Part shown: positions 46,486 to 58,025 of the stretch, one piece after another
Layout: the number at the start of each line of letters is the position of its first letter
Position numbering within the stretch: position 1 is the first letter of the stretch
NCBI GenBank assembly: GCA_028673005.1
Contig: CM054115.1
Location: 107,813,172-107,877,171, forward strand
From: Tanypteryx hageni
Lineage: Eukaryota; Arthropoda; Insecta; Odonata; Petaluridae
Length of the DNA stretch: 64,000 nucleotides
Direction: 5' to 3'
Made by a program: the position numbers and the translations under genes
The notes under the pieces: generated by a model
What the model saw: the letters and a program-made list of their open reading frames with translations, nothing else
Told to the model about the DNA's origin: nothing
Database searches by the model: none

Positions 46486-47289
46486 TGGCAATCCAATTGT
46501 ATGTATCAAATGCATTGTACTGTGTGATTTTGCTACATTATCAGCAAATGATTTACTTTGTCAGCAAAAGATTTTCAGTTCAAAAAGAAGAATGCTCATT
46601 TAAAATTAATTCCTGCATTACATCGATAGCAAGAAAATAAATTTTCATTCTATTTGTCGTTCTTAAGTTCAAGTTTCCGATCAATATGATTAGCATTATT
46701 AATTTTCAAATGCAAATCGAATCTACGTTGCACCCACCCCAGCACTATTCAAATGGAAGAAAAAAACTCCGGAATTCTAACGCAGATTGTTAAATATATG
46801 TTTATACGAATGCGTTTAAATATCAAATTCGATTATCGGAGTGTAAGGTTGTCAAATGTTAAAAACATACAGAAAAAGTGAGTTTAATTGAAAAGCTGTT
46901 TAAATATTTTATTAATAAAAGAAAATTACACTTCAAATCCGTCAAATCCCTCAGATTCAGTTTCAGGATTAAAATCAACATTTTGAGGGCATCAACAAAT
47001 GAATAGTAACTCCCTTTCGGAAGGAATTTTTCGCTTTCGTCGGACGATGAATTGTTCTCTCACTCTCGTTTCGCGGACAGAACACAATGTCCTCGAAGGT
47101 CGGATGCGGCCCGCGGGCTTTAGATTGTCCACCACTGCTTTAAAGAAAATAATTTTATTGAATCGCTCCTCAGTTCATGCCTTGCGTTATGAGTGCGCGT
47201 TATACATGAGAATTCTGAGACTTTTGGAGTATGGGCTCAGTATGTGGTGGGCGTTATACATGAGTGCGGGTTATACACGAGACTAGGGT

Positions 47290-47770
47290 ACTTCCCATTC
47301 TTCCTCCATTTCTCACTTCCTCCCATTCTTCTCCCTTTCTCCCTCCTTCCTCTCTCTCACCCTCCTATTCTCCCTCTCTCCATCCTAGTTTCGCTCTCTC
47401 TCCCTCCTATTCTCCCCCTTTCCCTCCTATTTACCCTCTCTCTTCGTCCTTCCCATTCTATATCCCTCTCTCCCTCCTATTCTTCTCCATCTCTTCTTCC
47501 CATCCTCCCTCTTCCTCCCATTCTTCTCCCTCTCCCATTCTCCCTCTCCCATTCTCCCTCTCCTATTGTCCCTCTCCCATTCTCCCCTTTCCCTCATATT
47601 CTCCCCTCTCCTTCCTATTCTCCCCTCTCCCTCCTATTCTCCCTCTCTCCCTCCTATTCCCTCTCTCTCTTCCTCCTCATTCTGCATTCCTCTCTCGCCT
47701 ATTTTTCTCCAACTCTTCTTCCCATGCTCCCTCATCTTCCCTCCCATTCTCCTCACTCTCTCTCCCCTTT
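47290..47770. repeat. CT-rich array (CTCCCTCCTATTCTCC)
   Basis: About 480 bp of pyrimidine-rich tandem sequence. It begins ACTTCCCATTCTTCCTCC, the same text that starts the CT-rich stretch at 50950. It ends TTTAAAATGTAGCTATTT, similar to the text after the 29240-30665 array. Confidence 0.85.
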
Positions 47771-48924
47771 AAAATGTAGCTATTTCACTCAGCGTGATAT
47801 AGGTAGATACAAATCTTACATATAAAATGAATAATTATTTTTTAAACATTGCGCTATACAACTTTTATGTGGCCAAATTTATTTTTACCCTCTGGAAAAT
47901 ACTGTAATGTGAATTATATACTTTTTACTTTCCAGCTCATATAAAATAGTTTCATTTTATTAAAATATATAAATTTTATTCCTCTGTGTTTAGTTTCAAA
48001 AATTAAAACCTTTACTTTGGCGGAACACGTACTCAAAATCTTTTTAAAAATTCAGCCATTTTAATCTTTATATCTTGCTTATAAATCCTCATTTACACAA
48101 TATCAGTGAATAATCAAATATTTATTTTCGTTACCGTCTTATTGTTTATCGTAACCAAGGTATTGTTTAAACTTCAACACCGTGTTAATTTCGTGAATTT
48201 GTGAACAGACGCCTAATTATTATCTCCGTCAATTTTAAGAAATTCCACGAAACCGACAACAATGCAAATCACCTTGACGACGAAAGATTTCCACGAATGA
48301 ATACGCCAAATGTTCGCGTTAAAAACTAATTTGTTGACCGATTCAACGCGTATTAAAAAATCGACGGGCAGAAAATGTAATTTCGTTCTTTTAGGTCTTC
48401 GTTTCTTCAGGTCTCGATTTCTATGATGATGTTACCTAAATTTAATATGCAAATGATTAACGTTCTACAGTAATCCCCGTATTAATCAAATTGAGAAAAT
48501 ATACGCTCCTATAATCGAACTGCTGAGTTAATCTAGATCTTCGTCTTCGATTTCGTTTCCTGTTCGATCGTCTTCGACGTTCTCCAGGTGTCTCCTCAAT
48601 ATTATCATCCATTTTAATGTCACGTTAATCTTTAACTGATGTCTAATATTTAACTTAAAATCTTGTACTCATTATTCTTGGACATAATTTATTCACATCT
48701 TTCAAATATCAAAATTTTATTCAAAATTCTAACATAATGGATGTACAACATAAACGTACCTAATGCTTTGTCATAGAAAACCGTTGTACATTATTTAAGA
48801 TATTTCTGCATACACTTGTTTTGTATTTATTAAGAATTAATTCATAAGTATGCATTAAAAATTCAACAACAGGATAAGAAAAAATAAAGCAAAATTAAAT
48901 ATTATAAAATTTAATAACAGAAAA
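47771..48924. other. Non-coding DNA with foldback-family and shared pieces
   Basis: 47875-47965 resembles the interior of 13442-14090 (TTTTTACCCTCTGGAAAATA, ACTTTTTACTTTCCAGCTCA). 48330-48420 resembles 28690-28790. No gene seen. Confidence 0.5.
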
Positions 48925-49360
48925 TTTTAAGTGGCCACCACATGACTTTCTCCATATCTGTAATATTTCTGAAAATTCCAAATAGGTTAAATGATAATAA
49001 ATATTTTAAAGAACTGCGAGAAAAGAAAAATTTTAAGGCTTTACAAAGAACAGAAATAAACACACCGTAGCCTTCTGATATTGGATATAGCCACGAATTT
49101 CCAACAATTAAGAAAATAAAAAGGAGCGTTATAACAATAAGACGTAACTAAGCGCAAAGTGTTTACAACATTCGCCTGTAGGTGGTGTGGTGGTGGCAGT
49201 TAAAAAATATATTATAAAAATATCTTTAACAGTGCATTATTTGAGAAAATGTTTCAAACAAAGGTTGTAGAAAATTAAATTTCCACTTTTGTTCCAATAC
49301 TTTTTTACATTAAGCAAATATTAAAACAAATCAGATAAGCGACAAGAGTAAACACCCACA
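48925..49360 (-). repeat. Dispersed repeat family X, copy B
   Basis: Same orientation as copy A, with high similarity from AAGTGGCCACCACATGACTT to GAGTAAACACCCA. Confidence 0.8.
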
Positions 49361-49639
49361 CAATTTTCCTTGTAACTGTGAATTTTTAACATAAACGAAT
49401 TATTTCCATTTCTGGTTTACGATAGTGCAACATATATTAGACCATGAGCAAAACCTGGCTCATTCAGAAAAAGACCAATATGAGAAAAAGTTTGCCCTTG
49501 GGCATGTTTTATTGTCATACAAAAAGCTGGAATTATGGGAATTTGACGTCCTTTTATGCCCCTCTCCATCCCTCCTTATTTCCATGCATCTCTCTCTGGA
49601 CGACACGTTAAATGCTTGATGGCCCATATTAAGGCACTC

Positions 49640-50055
49640 AACACGTACGTATATATTACTCATAAGAAAATTGAGACAATAATGGGGTCTCGATTTCGAC
49701 AGTGGCATGGTTGTTAAGGCAAATCCTCATAAAATCGATAAATTTTGCCTCAATAAGTCATTTAAACGTTTGCGCATTGCGGGAGACAATCGACGATAAG
49801 AACGAAAAACTTGGTTCATTTTCCAATTTTTCTCATTTTTATGAGCAAAAGAATGAAAGCTTGCACGTCGCTAAATTGATTTTCACGTGTTATCTTATGG
49901 GAAATGGAAATTATCTTCTGGAGTCGAACCGGGGTCTATTTTGGGGATTTTTTCGCAAATGGCTTTTACTATAAGAGACAAACATTCCTACCAAATTTCA
50001 ATCTTCTACCTACTTGGAAAGTTTGTTATAAATAGCATTACATTCAGTCATAAAT
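49640..50055 (+). repeat. Dispersed repeat family Y, copy 1
   Basis: Shares TTATCTTATGGGAAATGGAA, GAGTCGAACCGGGGTCTATT, CAAATTTCAATCTTCTACCT and TTGGAAAGTTTGTTA with 51370-51810 and, inverted, with 50190-50570. Confidence 0.75.
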
Positions 50056-50189
50056 AGTTCTCGATTGTCCAACTCTTTTATAAGGGCTTTTTAAGGGCGA
50101 CGCCACAGTCGAGCGTGACAGGAAGATTTAGCTCATTATTATTATTTAAATGATAATAGCCCTATACCTTCGTATACTAATCGTTTATA

Positions 50190-50570
50190 TGTCGAAAACT
50201 GGAAGAGATAATTGCTCGAAATTTTCCAGGAATGGTTGATTCACATATTAAAAGTGATGGACGAAAAAATATTTGGAAAAACGACCCGGGTTCGGCTCTA
50301 GGGGATTATATTTTATAAGGCAACACGCAAAAATATACTTCTCAACGTGCAGGTTTTTATTCTTTTGGAAATTAAAGTTAGAAAAATACTGACCTACGAT
50401 CATCCGATATAAACTATCTTATAGAGAAAATAAGTTTTTTTTATTCTATTAATCTTTTTCCGCCTACGGCTCGAAATCGCTCATATTAATCATTAATCAT
50501 CCACGTATAATTTGGGGAAATATTGCCATTTTAACGATAACTGCCTTGACGACAGTGTAATTGTCAAAAC
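50190..50570 (-). repeat. Dispersed repeat family Y, copy 2 (inverted)
   Basis: Inverted relative of copies 1 and 3, with GACCCGGGTTCGGCTCTAGG, AAGGCAACACGCAAAAA and TCTTTTTCCGCCTACGGCT (the last matches GTAGGCGGAAAAAGACG near 51500). Confidence 0.65.
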
Positions 50571-50896
50571 TCGAGCTCATAATGTTGTCCCAATGCTAAA
50601 TGCTTTTCCCTCTTTCCCTCCCCTACTTCGAAATTTGTTTATCTTGATAACCGACTGCTGCGAGAAATATGTGAAATCAATATAAATGGTGATAGTTATA
50701 ATAATTTATTGTTTAAAATTTTTATTCCGTTTTTTATTAATTCGAGCCCGTCATTTTAGACAGGCAATATACTAGTATAAATAGATTATTACTAACACCA
50801 TCAGTATCTACACCACCACTGCATCAGTAATTTCATGTTTTTCTTCATTTGTTAGCTGTTTAGTTGAACTAATAGAACCGAATTTATATTGGAACT

Positions 50897-51008
50897 AGCG
50901 TAATTGCCCGTCAAATATGACGGGTATGCGTGGATTAAGTATTTAATTTAAGGAACTTCCCATTCTTCCTCCTTTTCTCTCTTCTTCTCTCCCATCCTCC
51001 CTCCCTCT
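50897..51008. mobile_element. Foldback-family end joined to CT-rich DNA
   Basis: TAGCGTAATTGCCCGTCAAA through GGATTAAGTATTTAATTTAA, then directly ACTTCCCATTCTTCCTCC and a pyrimidine-rich run. Confidence 0.65.
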
Positions 51009-51232
51009 CCTTTCTCTCTCCTTCTCTGGAAAAATAGACTAATTCTATACCACCCTTACTTTCTATGTACCTTTCATTCTATATCCCTTCCTTCCTATCT
51101 CCCTCCCCACATCCCCCTCTCCTTTCTCTCTCCTGCTCTGGAAAAATAGACTAATTCTACACCACCCTTACTTTCTGTGTACCTTTCATTCTATAACCCT
51201 TCCTTCCTATCTCCCTCCCCACATCCCCCTCT
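51009..51232. repeat. Two tandem 112-bp units
   Basis: Units 51009-51120 and 51121-51232 differ at only a handful of bases. Each has CCTTTCTCTCTCC, GGAAAAATAGACTAATTCTA, CACCCTTACTTTCT, a GTACCTTTCATTCTATA block and CTATCTCCCTCCCCACATCC. Confidence 0.9.
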
Positions 51233-51369
51233 CTTTTATTCTACATCTATATAGTCGTTTAGATAAGCAAATGAGTCCAAACTAAATCCGTCCCATTAGA
51301 ATTACGTAATTTCGCGAAAAATCCTACGATAATTTAAGGCTATCTATGCATTCGTGTACATTACACATA

Positions 51370-51810
51370 TGCGGGTTGAGACAACAATTGATTCTCGAAG
51401 TTTATCAATGACGTGGTTGGCAAGACAACATCCTGTATAAAAACCGATATTTTCCCAAAATATGTGATTTAAATGTTTAATATCAGAGATTTAGAACGGT
51501 AGGCGGAAAAAGACGAATAGAATAAGAAACTTCATTAATATTCCTAAAACATAGTTTAAATTCGAAGATTGTACGTCAATTCTTTCTAATTTTAATTTCA
51601 AAAGAATAAAAGCCTGCACTTTAAAAAGTCGCTTTTTGCGTGTTATCTTACGGAAAATGGAAATCGCCCCTCTGAAGTCGAACCCGGGTCTTTTTTCGTG
51701 TTTTTTTCGTCATTTAATTTTTATATCTGAATCAAACATTTCTGCGAAATTTCAACCTTCCACCTAATTGGGAAGTTTGTTAAAAACGCGTTAAAACGTG
51801 CCATTGATGA
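51370..51810 (+). repeat. Dispersed repeat family Y, copy 3
   Basis: Shares GTGTTATCTTACGGAAAATG, GAAGTCGAACCCGGGTCTTT and TTGGGAAGTTTGTTAAAA with copy 1. Confidence 0.75.
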
Positions 51811-52945
51811 CGTCACCGTTACGTTTCGGACAACGGCTATCATATATCATAATTGGCTACTTTGTCTCTTCATTTTCACCTTTTTATGGGCACAGTTAAA
51901 ACAATAAATAATTCAGCAGACAATTAATTAATTTAAAAAAGACAACCGATAATAAGCAGGTTAAAGTTATACTTTGGTGAGATGCGCAGTAAGTAGCTCT
52001 GTTATAGCGTTGCATATAGCGATTAGCAGATATAATTATCCCTTTCATCCACCAAAAGTCCCAAACTTATAACCTATAACCAAAATCCTTGACCTATATT
52101 TTCCAAATTTATACTTTCAAAATGACGCGGATCACCTTTTCCGATGCCAAGTTTATACCAAATTTATGCCGACTTTCTGAAGAAGTTATTATATGCAACC
52201 TTTTCAGCGTATTCCCCTAAATTTTGTGCTTGGAAAAGTGGTTATACGCTGATCAGGTACATCAAGAAGTTGTTCTACGTATCAGCACGGCCCTATATAA
52301 CTATTTATAGACATTCTAAACTTTCAGTTCATTTCTTACCTATTTGAGAGAGATTTTAAACGGGTTAAAAGGGATACAGAAAGAAAACATTAGAATTACT
52401 GTGAAGTTCTTGAATAAACAAAAACGCATAGAACTGAAAAAGATTGCAATGCATTCTGATTTCTGATAAATACATATTCTGTTATAATTATATATATCAA
52501 ATTTCAGTTGCTAAGTAACCAAATTCATAAATAATGCCGCTTAACAATCACTAGAAATCCGTATAAACTACGTCCGGAAATGTGCGATCCGGACATTTCG
52601 ACGCATTTCAACATATTTCCGGACTGTCCGGACAAAATCCAAACGGGTGGCCAGCCTACCCCCAACCCCCTCTGGCTTCGCTTCGTTAGGACGCCTCCGC
52701 CCTTAGACCTCGATTTTAAGTTTGTGTAGTACTTTATATATTAACTTATGTACGGGGTATCTTAATTTCATATTAATATATTCATAGTTTGTTCAGTTAA
52801 ATCTTACTATCGGTGGTCACGGGTGTAAATTCACGAAATATTTCTCGTTTTCCTTATGCAGCGCCCCTCTGTTCGGAAATCCTCTCTCTCTTCCATGCTA
52901 TTCCAGTTTATATGCGCGTCTTGCCCACGACGTTCTCGAATCCTT
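51811..52945. other. No gene recognised
   Basis: AT-rich. A short CCGGA-rich palindromic patch is at 52570-52640 (TTTCCGGACTGTCCGGAC). Confidence 0.45.
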
Positions 52946-52949
52946 GGGC

Positions 52950-53190
52950 GTTCCTCCTTCCCCTCCATTCCTCTTCCTCCCTCTTTCTTCCTCTCTCCCC
53001 TTCCTCTTTCCCCTCCATCCCTCCTCCTCTTTCTTCCTCTCCTTCCTCCTTCCCTTCTCCCCCTCCTTTCTCCCACTCCTTTCTTTTCCTCCTTTCACTC
53101 ACCTCTTTGCTTTCCCAATTGCCTCTTTCATTTGTCCCTTTCTCCCATTTCTTTCTCCACCTCCCCCCTCCCTTTCTACTTCCCGTGTTA
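52950..53190. repeat. CT-rich array (CCTCTTTCTTCCTCTC)
   Basis: About 240 bp of pyrimidine-rich DNA. Open frames on both strands across it are low-complexity. Confidence 0.8.
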
Positions 53191-53313
53191 TTTATGCGAT
53201 CGTACTTGCTGATGATTTTTTCATTTGACTGATGCGTTCTTCATGTCATATCTTATATTACGTCGTTAAATAAACAGAAAAACAACCTTTATTAAACTCG
53301 GCTGTTTATTTTA

Positions 53314-54330
53314 ACTTTCTCCATATACGAAGTATGGAGAAAGTATTGTTTGAAAAAAATCGAATTCGAGATTTCAACGGAAAACATGTTTTAAGGTCCC
53401 CTGAACACGTTTTAACCATTTTCGCGATGATGTCTGTGACCGGAATTTCGTGGATGCTCTAATTCAAAAACTATTAATCAGATTGACGCGAAATTTTATA
53501 TTTGACATTTTTGTTAAAAAGAAAAGAACTGATTAGTTTTTGATAAAAATCGGTCAACCGTAAGGAGGTGTTTACTCTTGCCATTTTCCCGTTTTATTTT
53601 AATATTTGCTTTAATATTTGATGAATGTAAAAGAAGTATAGGAGTAAAAGTTGTAGGGAATTTAAGTTTCTACAATGTTTGTCCGAATCATTTTCCCATA
53701 TAATGCACTGATTAAGAGATATTTTAAAATCTCTATTTTTTAGCTGCCACTACCATACTACCTACCGGCGACTATTGTAAATAATTGACGCTTAGTTACG
53801 TCTTAGTAACGCTCCTTATTATTTTATTATTTGTTGGAGTTTCGTGGTTATATCCAATATCAGAAGGCTATGGTTTGAGTTTATTTCTGTTCTTTGTAGT
53901 CTAAATTTTTCTCGCAGTTCCTTAAGATATTTATTATCATTTAACCCAGGGGTCGACATATGAGCTACTTGAAAAGAAATTGAGATCTCAAGATCGACCA
54001 CTTTTCCGATGACGTTTTTTACAGTACAATTATTATTACAATATTTTCATGTGATACATTGCAAAATGATGAGCATAAATCGTATCTTATTGTTTTTTTC
54101 GGCGTGAACATTCAAAAATTTTTGTTCACAATGATAGACGTATTTTTTAATTTCTCGATTTTTGTTAAGTCCTGCTCGATCGACCACGATATGCTTCGAG
54201 ATCGACCGGTCGATCGCGATCGACCGGTTGCCGACCCCTGATTTAACCTATTTGGAATTTTAAAAATATTACAGATATGGAGACAGTCATGTGGTGGCCA
54301 CATCAGATTTTTATATTATACGCCATAAGT
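53314..54330 (+). repeat. Dispersed repeat family X, copy C, split by a hAT MITE
   Basis: Reverse-complement match to copies A and B. It starts with a palindrome ACTTTCTCCATA-N7-TATGGAGAAAGT (53314-53344). The copy is interrupted at 53947-54240 by a hAT MITE, and the sequence resumes with ACCTATTTGGAATTTTAAAA. Confidence 0.8.
53947..54240. mobile_element. hAT MITE nested in family X, perfect 8-bp TSD
   Basis: Begins CAGGGGTCGACATATGAGC and ends GGTTGCCGACCCCTG (inverted CAGGGGTCGGCAACC, a classic hAT terminus). Identical ATTTAACC duplications lie at 53939-53946 and 54241-54248. Near its right end it has repeated GATCGACCGGTCGATCGCGA palindromes. 294 bp. Confidence 0.9.
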
Positions 54331-56649
54331 TTCCTCCGCCAGGGTATCCTCAGATCATATTAAACGATACGTTATCAAATGTATAGGAAAAAGATGCGAA
54401 CCGGGAGAGGTTTTGGGTATAGTGGGCTGGCTGGAGAAGAATACGTATGACGCGTATAAATAACGCGATACTGCAGGGATTGGTGAAGAGTGATAATCAC
54501 AAATCAGTCCCACAAAGTTACGCGCAGAAGAACGATCGTCTTTACTGGGTTAGTGAAATTCGAATTTAATTCTCCCTGTGTTGGGCCATCGACGCACTTC
54601 TCTGACAATTCGGGCGTTGCAATAGCATTTAGTGGACTTGGGGTCACCGCCCGTCGTGCCTAAAGAACGGGAATCACATTTGGAAGAATGGGGTCACTGA
54701 GGCCTTGGCGGATGACCCAAATACAACCATGTTCTGGGCATCGCGGCGGGCATGAACTCCATGGCACCTCGCTATAAAATATCGTTCGAATCGCCTACGG
54801 CGTGAAATTTAAATACATAACAGGAAACGCTTTGACTAGTGGAAAAGTAATTTATTTTTTCTAAGGACATTTAAAAACATGCGGGATGAAAAGATGTTTA
54901 TTTACAATGGCCGATATAGCTACACAAATGGATTTTTTAATGCTATTTTTACTGTGAAATCATATTCTGGGAGAAACCGCCATCGTTAGTAATCTTCCCA
55001 CAGAAAGATACGCGGTGAAGCATCATCTTATCCTCTGCAATCTTTATAATTTCTAGTTAACTCTCTTTCCCATTCAAGTTGTCTAAAAGTAGAAACCTTT
55101 TTCTTTCTTATCAGTTATATGACAAATGGATTAATTTTTAATGCATATAATAGAAATGTGATATGAACAAATGGGTAGATTAAACTACAGTATAAAATGC
55201 GAATTTACTATTTGCACAAAATATCTCAAATAAGGTAACGGACTAATATTTATAATCTATTTTTACTTTGTAGAAATTAAAGCTAATGCAAATTGTAAGC
55301 TAGTGTCAGGAAAATGTCTAAGCAACTGAGAGATTTGTGCAATGCGGAGGATGGATGGCTCGAAAAAATTATAGTGTTGGTTCATATTAGAACGACGTTT
55401 AAAGAGTATTGGATGCAGCTGAGGAAAGGCAGGAAATATGAAATCATTCAAATGTTATGAAAGTAATAGGTATGTTATTTTATAATTATGTTTGTCGCGC
55501 TATTCGCGGCATTCGCATCATTTGTGCATTTCATGAGCAGAGGGAGAAAAATTGCGACGATTTAGATTCAACTAATAATTCCATCGAATGTTACTTGCAA
55601 AGAGATCGAATCACATTTGATCTCGTGTTACTGGCTGTGCATGGAAATCACTCTCGCGAACGAATCACTCCATAGTAAACATCTACAGGTGGGCGGTCTT
55701 GTTTGAAAATAGTCTCAACGTGTTGGAAACCCTCTACCTGGGGTTAAAGACTTGTTTGAGCAAGACCAGACGCTCGAATGGAAGTTTCAAATACCTCTTC
55801 AAATGTGGCTTCGGAATCCTCCGCAAAACGGTCACTGAAACGTGAAACGTCTGCAGAAGAAATGAAAAATTTCAGCTCTTAATTTTCGCGACAGGTGAAA
55901 TTTAGATAATTTACCCGTTATGTTGAGAAGAGACAGGAGCTTTAATCGGTTCGTTTATCGTCCTTGCAACAATTTGCGGTTAATTGGGTCCTCCGGACGC
56001 TGTCCATTCCACCGCTCAATTCACCTCCATCGGCCAGCAGTCGTCTCGAGGACGGTGGCGCATCGAATTAGCATTCACGACGCTCGTCGCGAATCGAACG
56101 CCTTTCCGAAGTCGTTTTAATCGAGTTCGTGACGCGTACTAATGAGGCAATTTTGAATGTGCCTTCATGCCTTCCTTTTGCCTTCTTGCATTTGCCTAGG
56201 AGTCTTCCACTTCCAGAAAAAGTGTCTCCTCTGGAAGTTATTTGTTCCATATTATCGGTCATCTGCTGCGTCGCGGCGAACGATACATATCCCCTCCCAG
56301 TTTGTATTCCTAATCTCGTAAACAATGTGTTTTCTCAATTTAATTCATGGAAGGTGTTACCTATTTATTTAATGCGTAATTCTTTTCCGTATTCCGGTGT
56401 ATTATTCTTCGTGATAACTATTCAAACTTTTCTCCTAATGCCGAGTACTTGAAATAATTATTCTCGGAAGAATCTGAAATTGAGAGTGCAGAAGACGAAC
56501 TTCAATGATTAAAGGTAATTATTGGCAGTATAACTATTCTCTGAAATATAAGCGAATGAAAACAGCCGAGCGACCTTATTTTAGGTCTAGCTATCTTTCC
56601 GTTCTAGAAGTTGCTTCCGAGAAGGCGGCAAATTAAAGATGTTATGCAG
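54331..56649. other. Intergenic DNA, no gene recognised
   Basis: CpG-containing sequence. Open frames of up to 107 codons (56129-56452) look signal-peptide-like in places but show no conserved domain, and no splice context supports them. Confidence 0.4.
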
Positions 56650-56657
56650 CGGTGATG

Positions 56658-56920
56658 CAGTGGTGGGAGGGGAGGGGGGGGGGCGATCGTCCCCCCCTAG
56701 AGCTGAAGCATAACCGAAAAAATATTAACCTTACATTTACGAATCGATACAGTAAAACTTGTAAATTGTAATGTCATTATAATCTTATTTTATTTAACTG
56801 TTTTATATCAAATGAAAAAGAAATTTTGTGAATAACTTTTCAATTACTGTGAAAACATTTATGTAACTGGTATATCGCCCCCCCCCCCCTCCCCCAAGAC
56901 GTCTTCTGGATCTGCCGCTG
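56658..56920. mobile_element. hAT MITE, family 1 copy B, perfect 8-bp TSD
   Basis: Same family as 11758-12007 in the same orientation. Identical CGGTGATG duplications at 56650-56657 and 56921-56928. Ends CAGTGGTGGGAGG and GGATCTGCCGCTG. A G run and C run around CGATCG (56672-56697) form a long palindrome. Confidence 0.9.
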
Positions 56921-56928
56921 CGGTGATG

Positions 56929-57300
56929 CCCCAAGTTTTCGGATCGAGAGGCACCCATTTCTGCACTCTTCGCGGGCTACATTAAATCGAAAATGGAGTT
57001 GAAGAATAATTTAAGGAAACTAAAAGATTTAGTTTTGGATCATTATCACCTGGTTTGTTTTAAATGTATTTATCTATTATGGAAATGGACGGGTAAAGAC
57101 AAAGTACATTGTTTTTATAATTTTCTATTGTCATTTTTTTACATTGCGTCTTTTCATTGTTGAACTCATGGCGGGCCGGCACACGGCGGACCGTATTTTG
57201 TGTAAAACTGTGTATACTGTTATACAGTTAACTCCCAATTAACCTGATAGTGAATAATTTTTGACGAGAAGATTTCCTTCGAAAATTGGCACATCGCAAT
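56929..57300. other. hAT-like relic pieces, no gene
   Basis: ATGGCGGGCCGGCACACGG-like text at 57168-57190 resembles the GCGGCCCGC cores of the hAT MITEs. Otherwise nothing was recognised. Confidence 0.35.
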
Positions 57301-57301
57301 T

Positions 57302-58025
57302 ATGGCGTTTCAAGAACCTAATAGCATTGGGGGTACGATTTCCGTCTCGTTTGCATGGAAAACAGTGATGAAGTTAACGTCGAGGGAAGCCTATCGGAAA
57401 TTATGGCTTCTTGAATTATTTGAGGACACTTTTTCTGACGAAGAAGAAATTGTGGATTTTAACGTGCGATCTAAGAAACCTCTCGCATTGGTGCTACAAG
57501 TGGTGGAAAGTGCCTCGCTGATTCTAATCCAGTATCTCATTTGCAGCCAGAGGACATTGAAGATTGGGCTTATGCTGACATTGAAGTTCCAGGTACAGGT
57601 ACATCGACTGATACATAGACGATTTAAAGTGTTTTATATCCACAGTCGATTACTATAGAAGAGGATTCTTTCCCGCACTAAATCATTTCATGAATGAAGC
57701 AATAGACAATCTTGATAAACTCATTAAATTAATTGAGGGTAAATCTTATTCTCTGATGTGATGACTCTGGTGCTAATGGAACAATAGTACATGAAGAAGA
57801 AATAAGAAACACACAAGCAGGCAGAGATCGAAGACAAGTTTATAAAAAGAACCAAAAAACTATGCAGAGCGAAGCGGTGCTTCGACTTCATCTTTAGTGG
57901 GAACCGATTCCACTGAACTAGCGGATCTCACCGGATACTATTGTAAAGAAATCAGCGACCATATCCCTATTGATCTTCACGCTCCCGACGAGCCGTCAGT
58001 TAAACAAGAAAATTACAACTATTAA
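57302..58025 (+). other. Unidentified decayed coding-like stretch
   Basis: A 118-codon open frame (57302-57658) starts MAFQEPNSIGGTISVSFAWK and contains LFEDTFSDEEEIVDFNVRSK. A second frame nearby reads SHLQPEDIEDWAYADIEVPG, and further down LTGYYCKEISDHIPIDLHAP is readable in broken frames. The acidic 'FSDEEEI' segment and frame-switching similarity to coding composition suggest an old transposon gene (accessory or DNA-binding protein). I do not recognise the family. Confidence 0.3.

Noticed and set aside
54490..54780. Possible mitochondrial or rRNA insertion
   Set aside because: No recognisable rRNA, tRNA or mitochondrial coding motif could be found.
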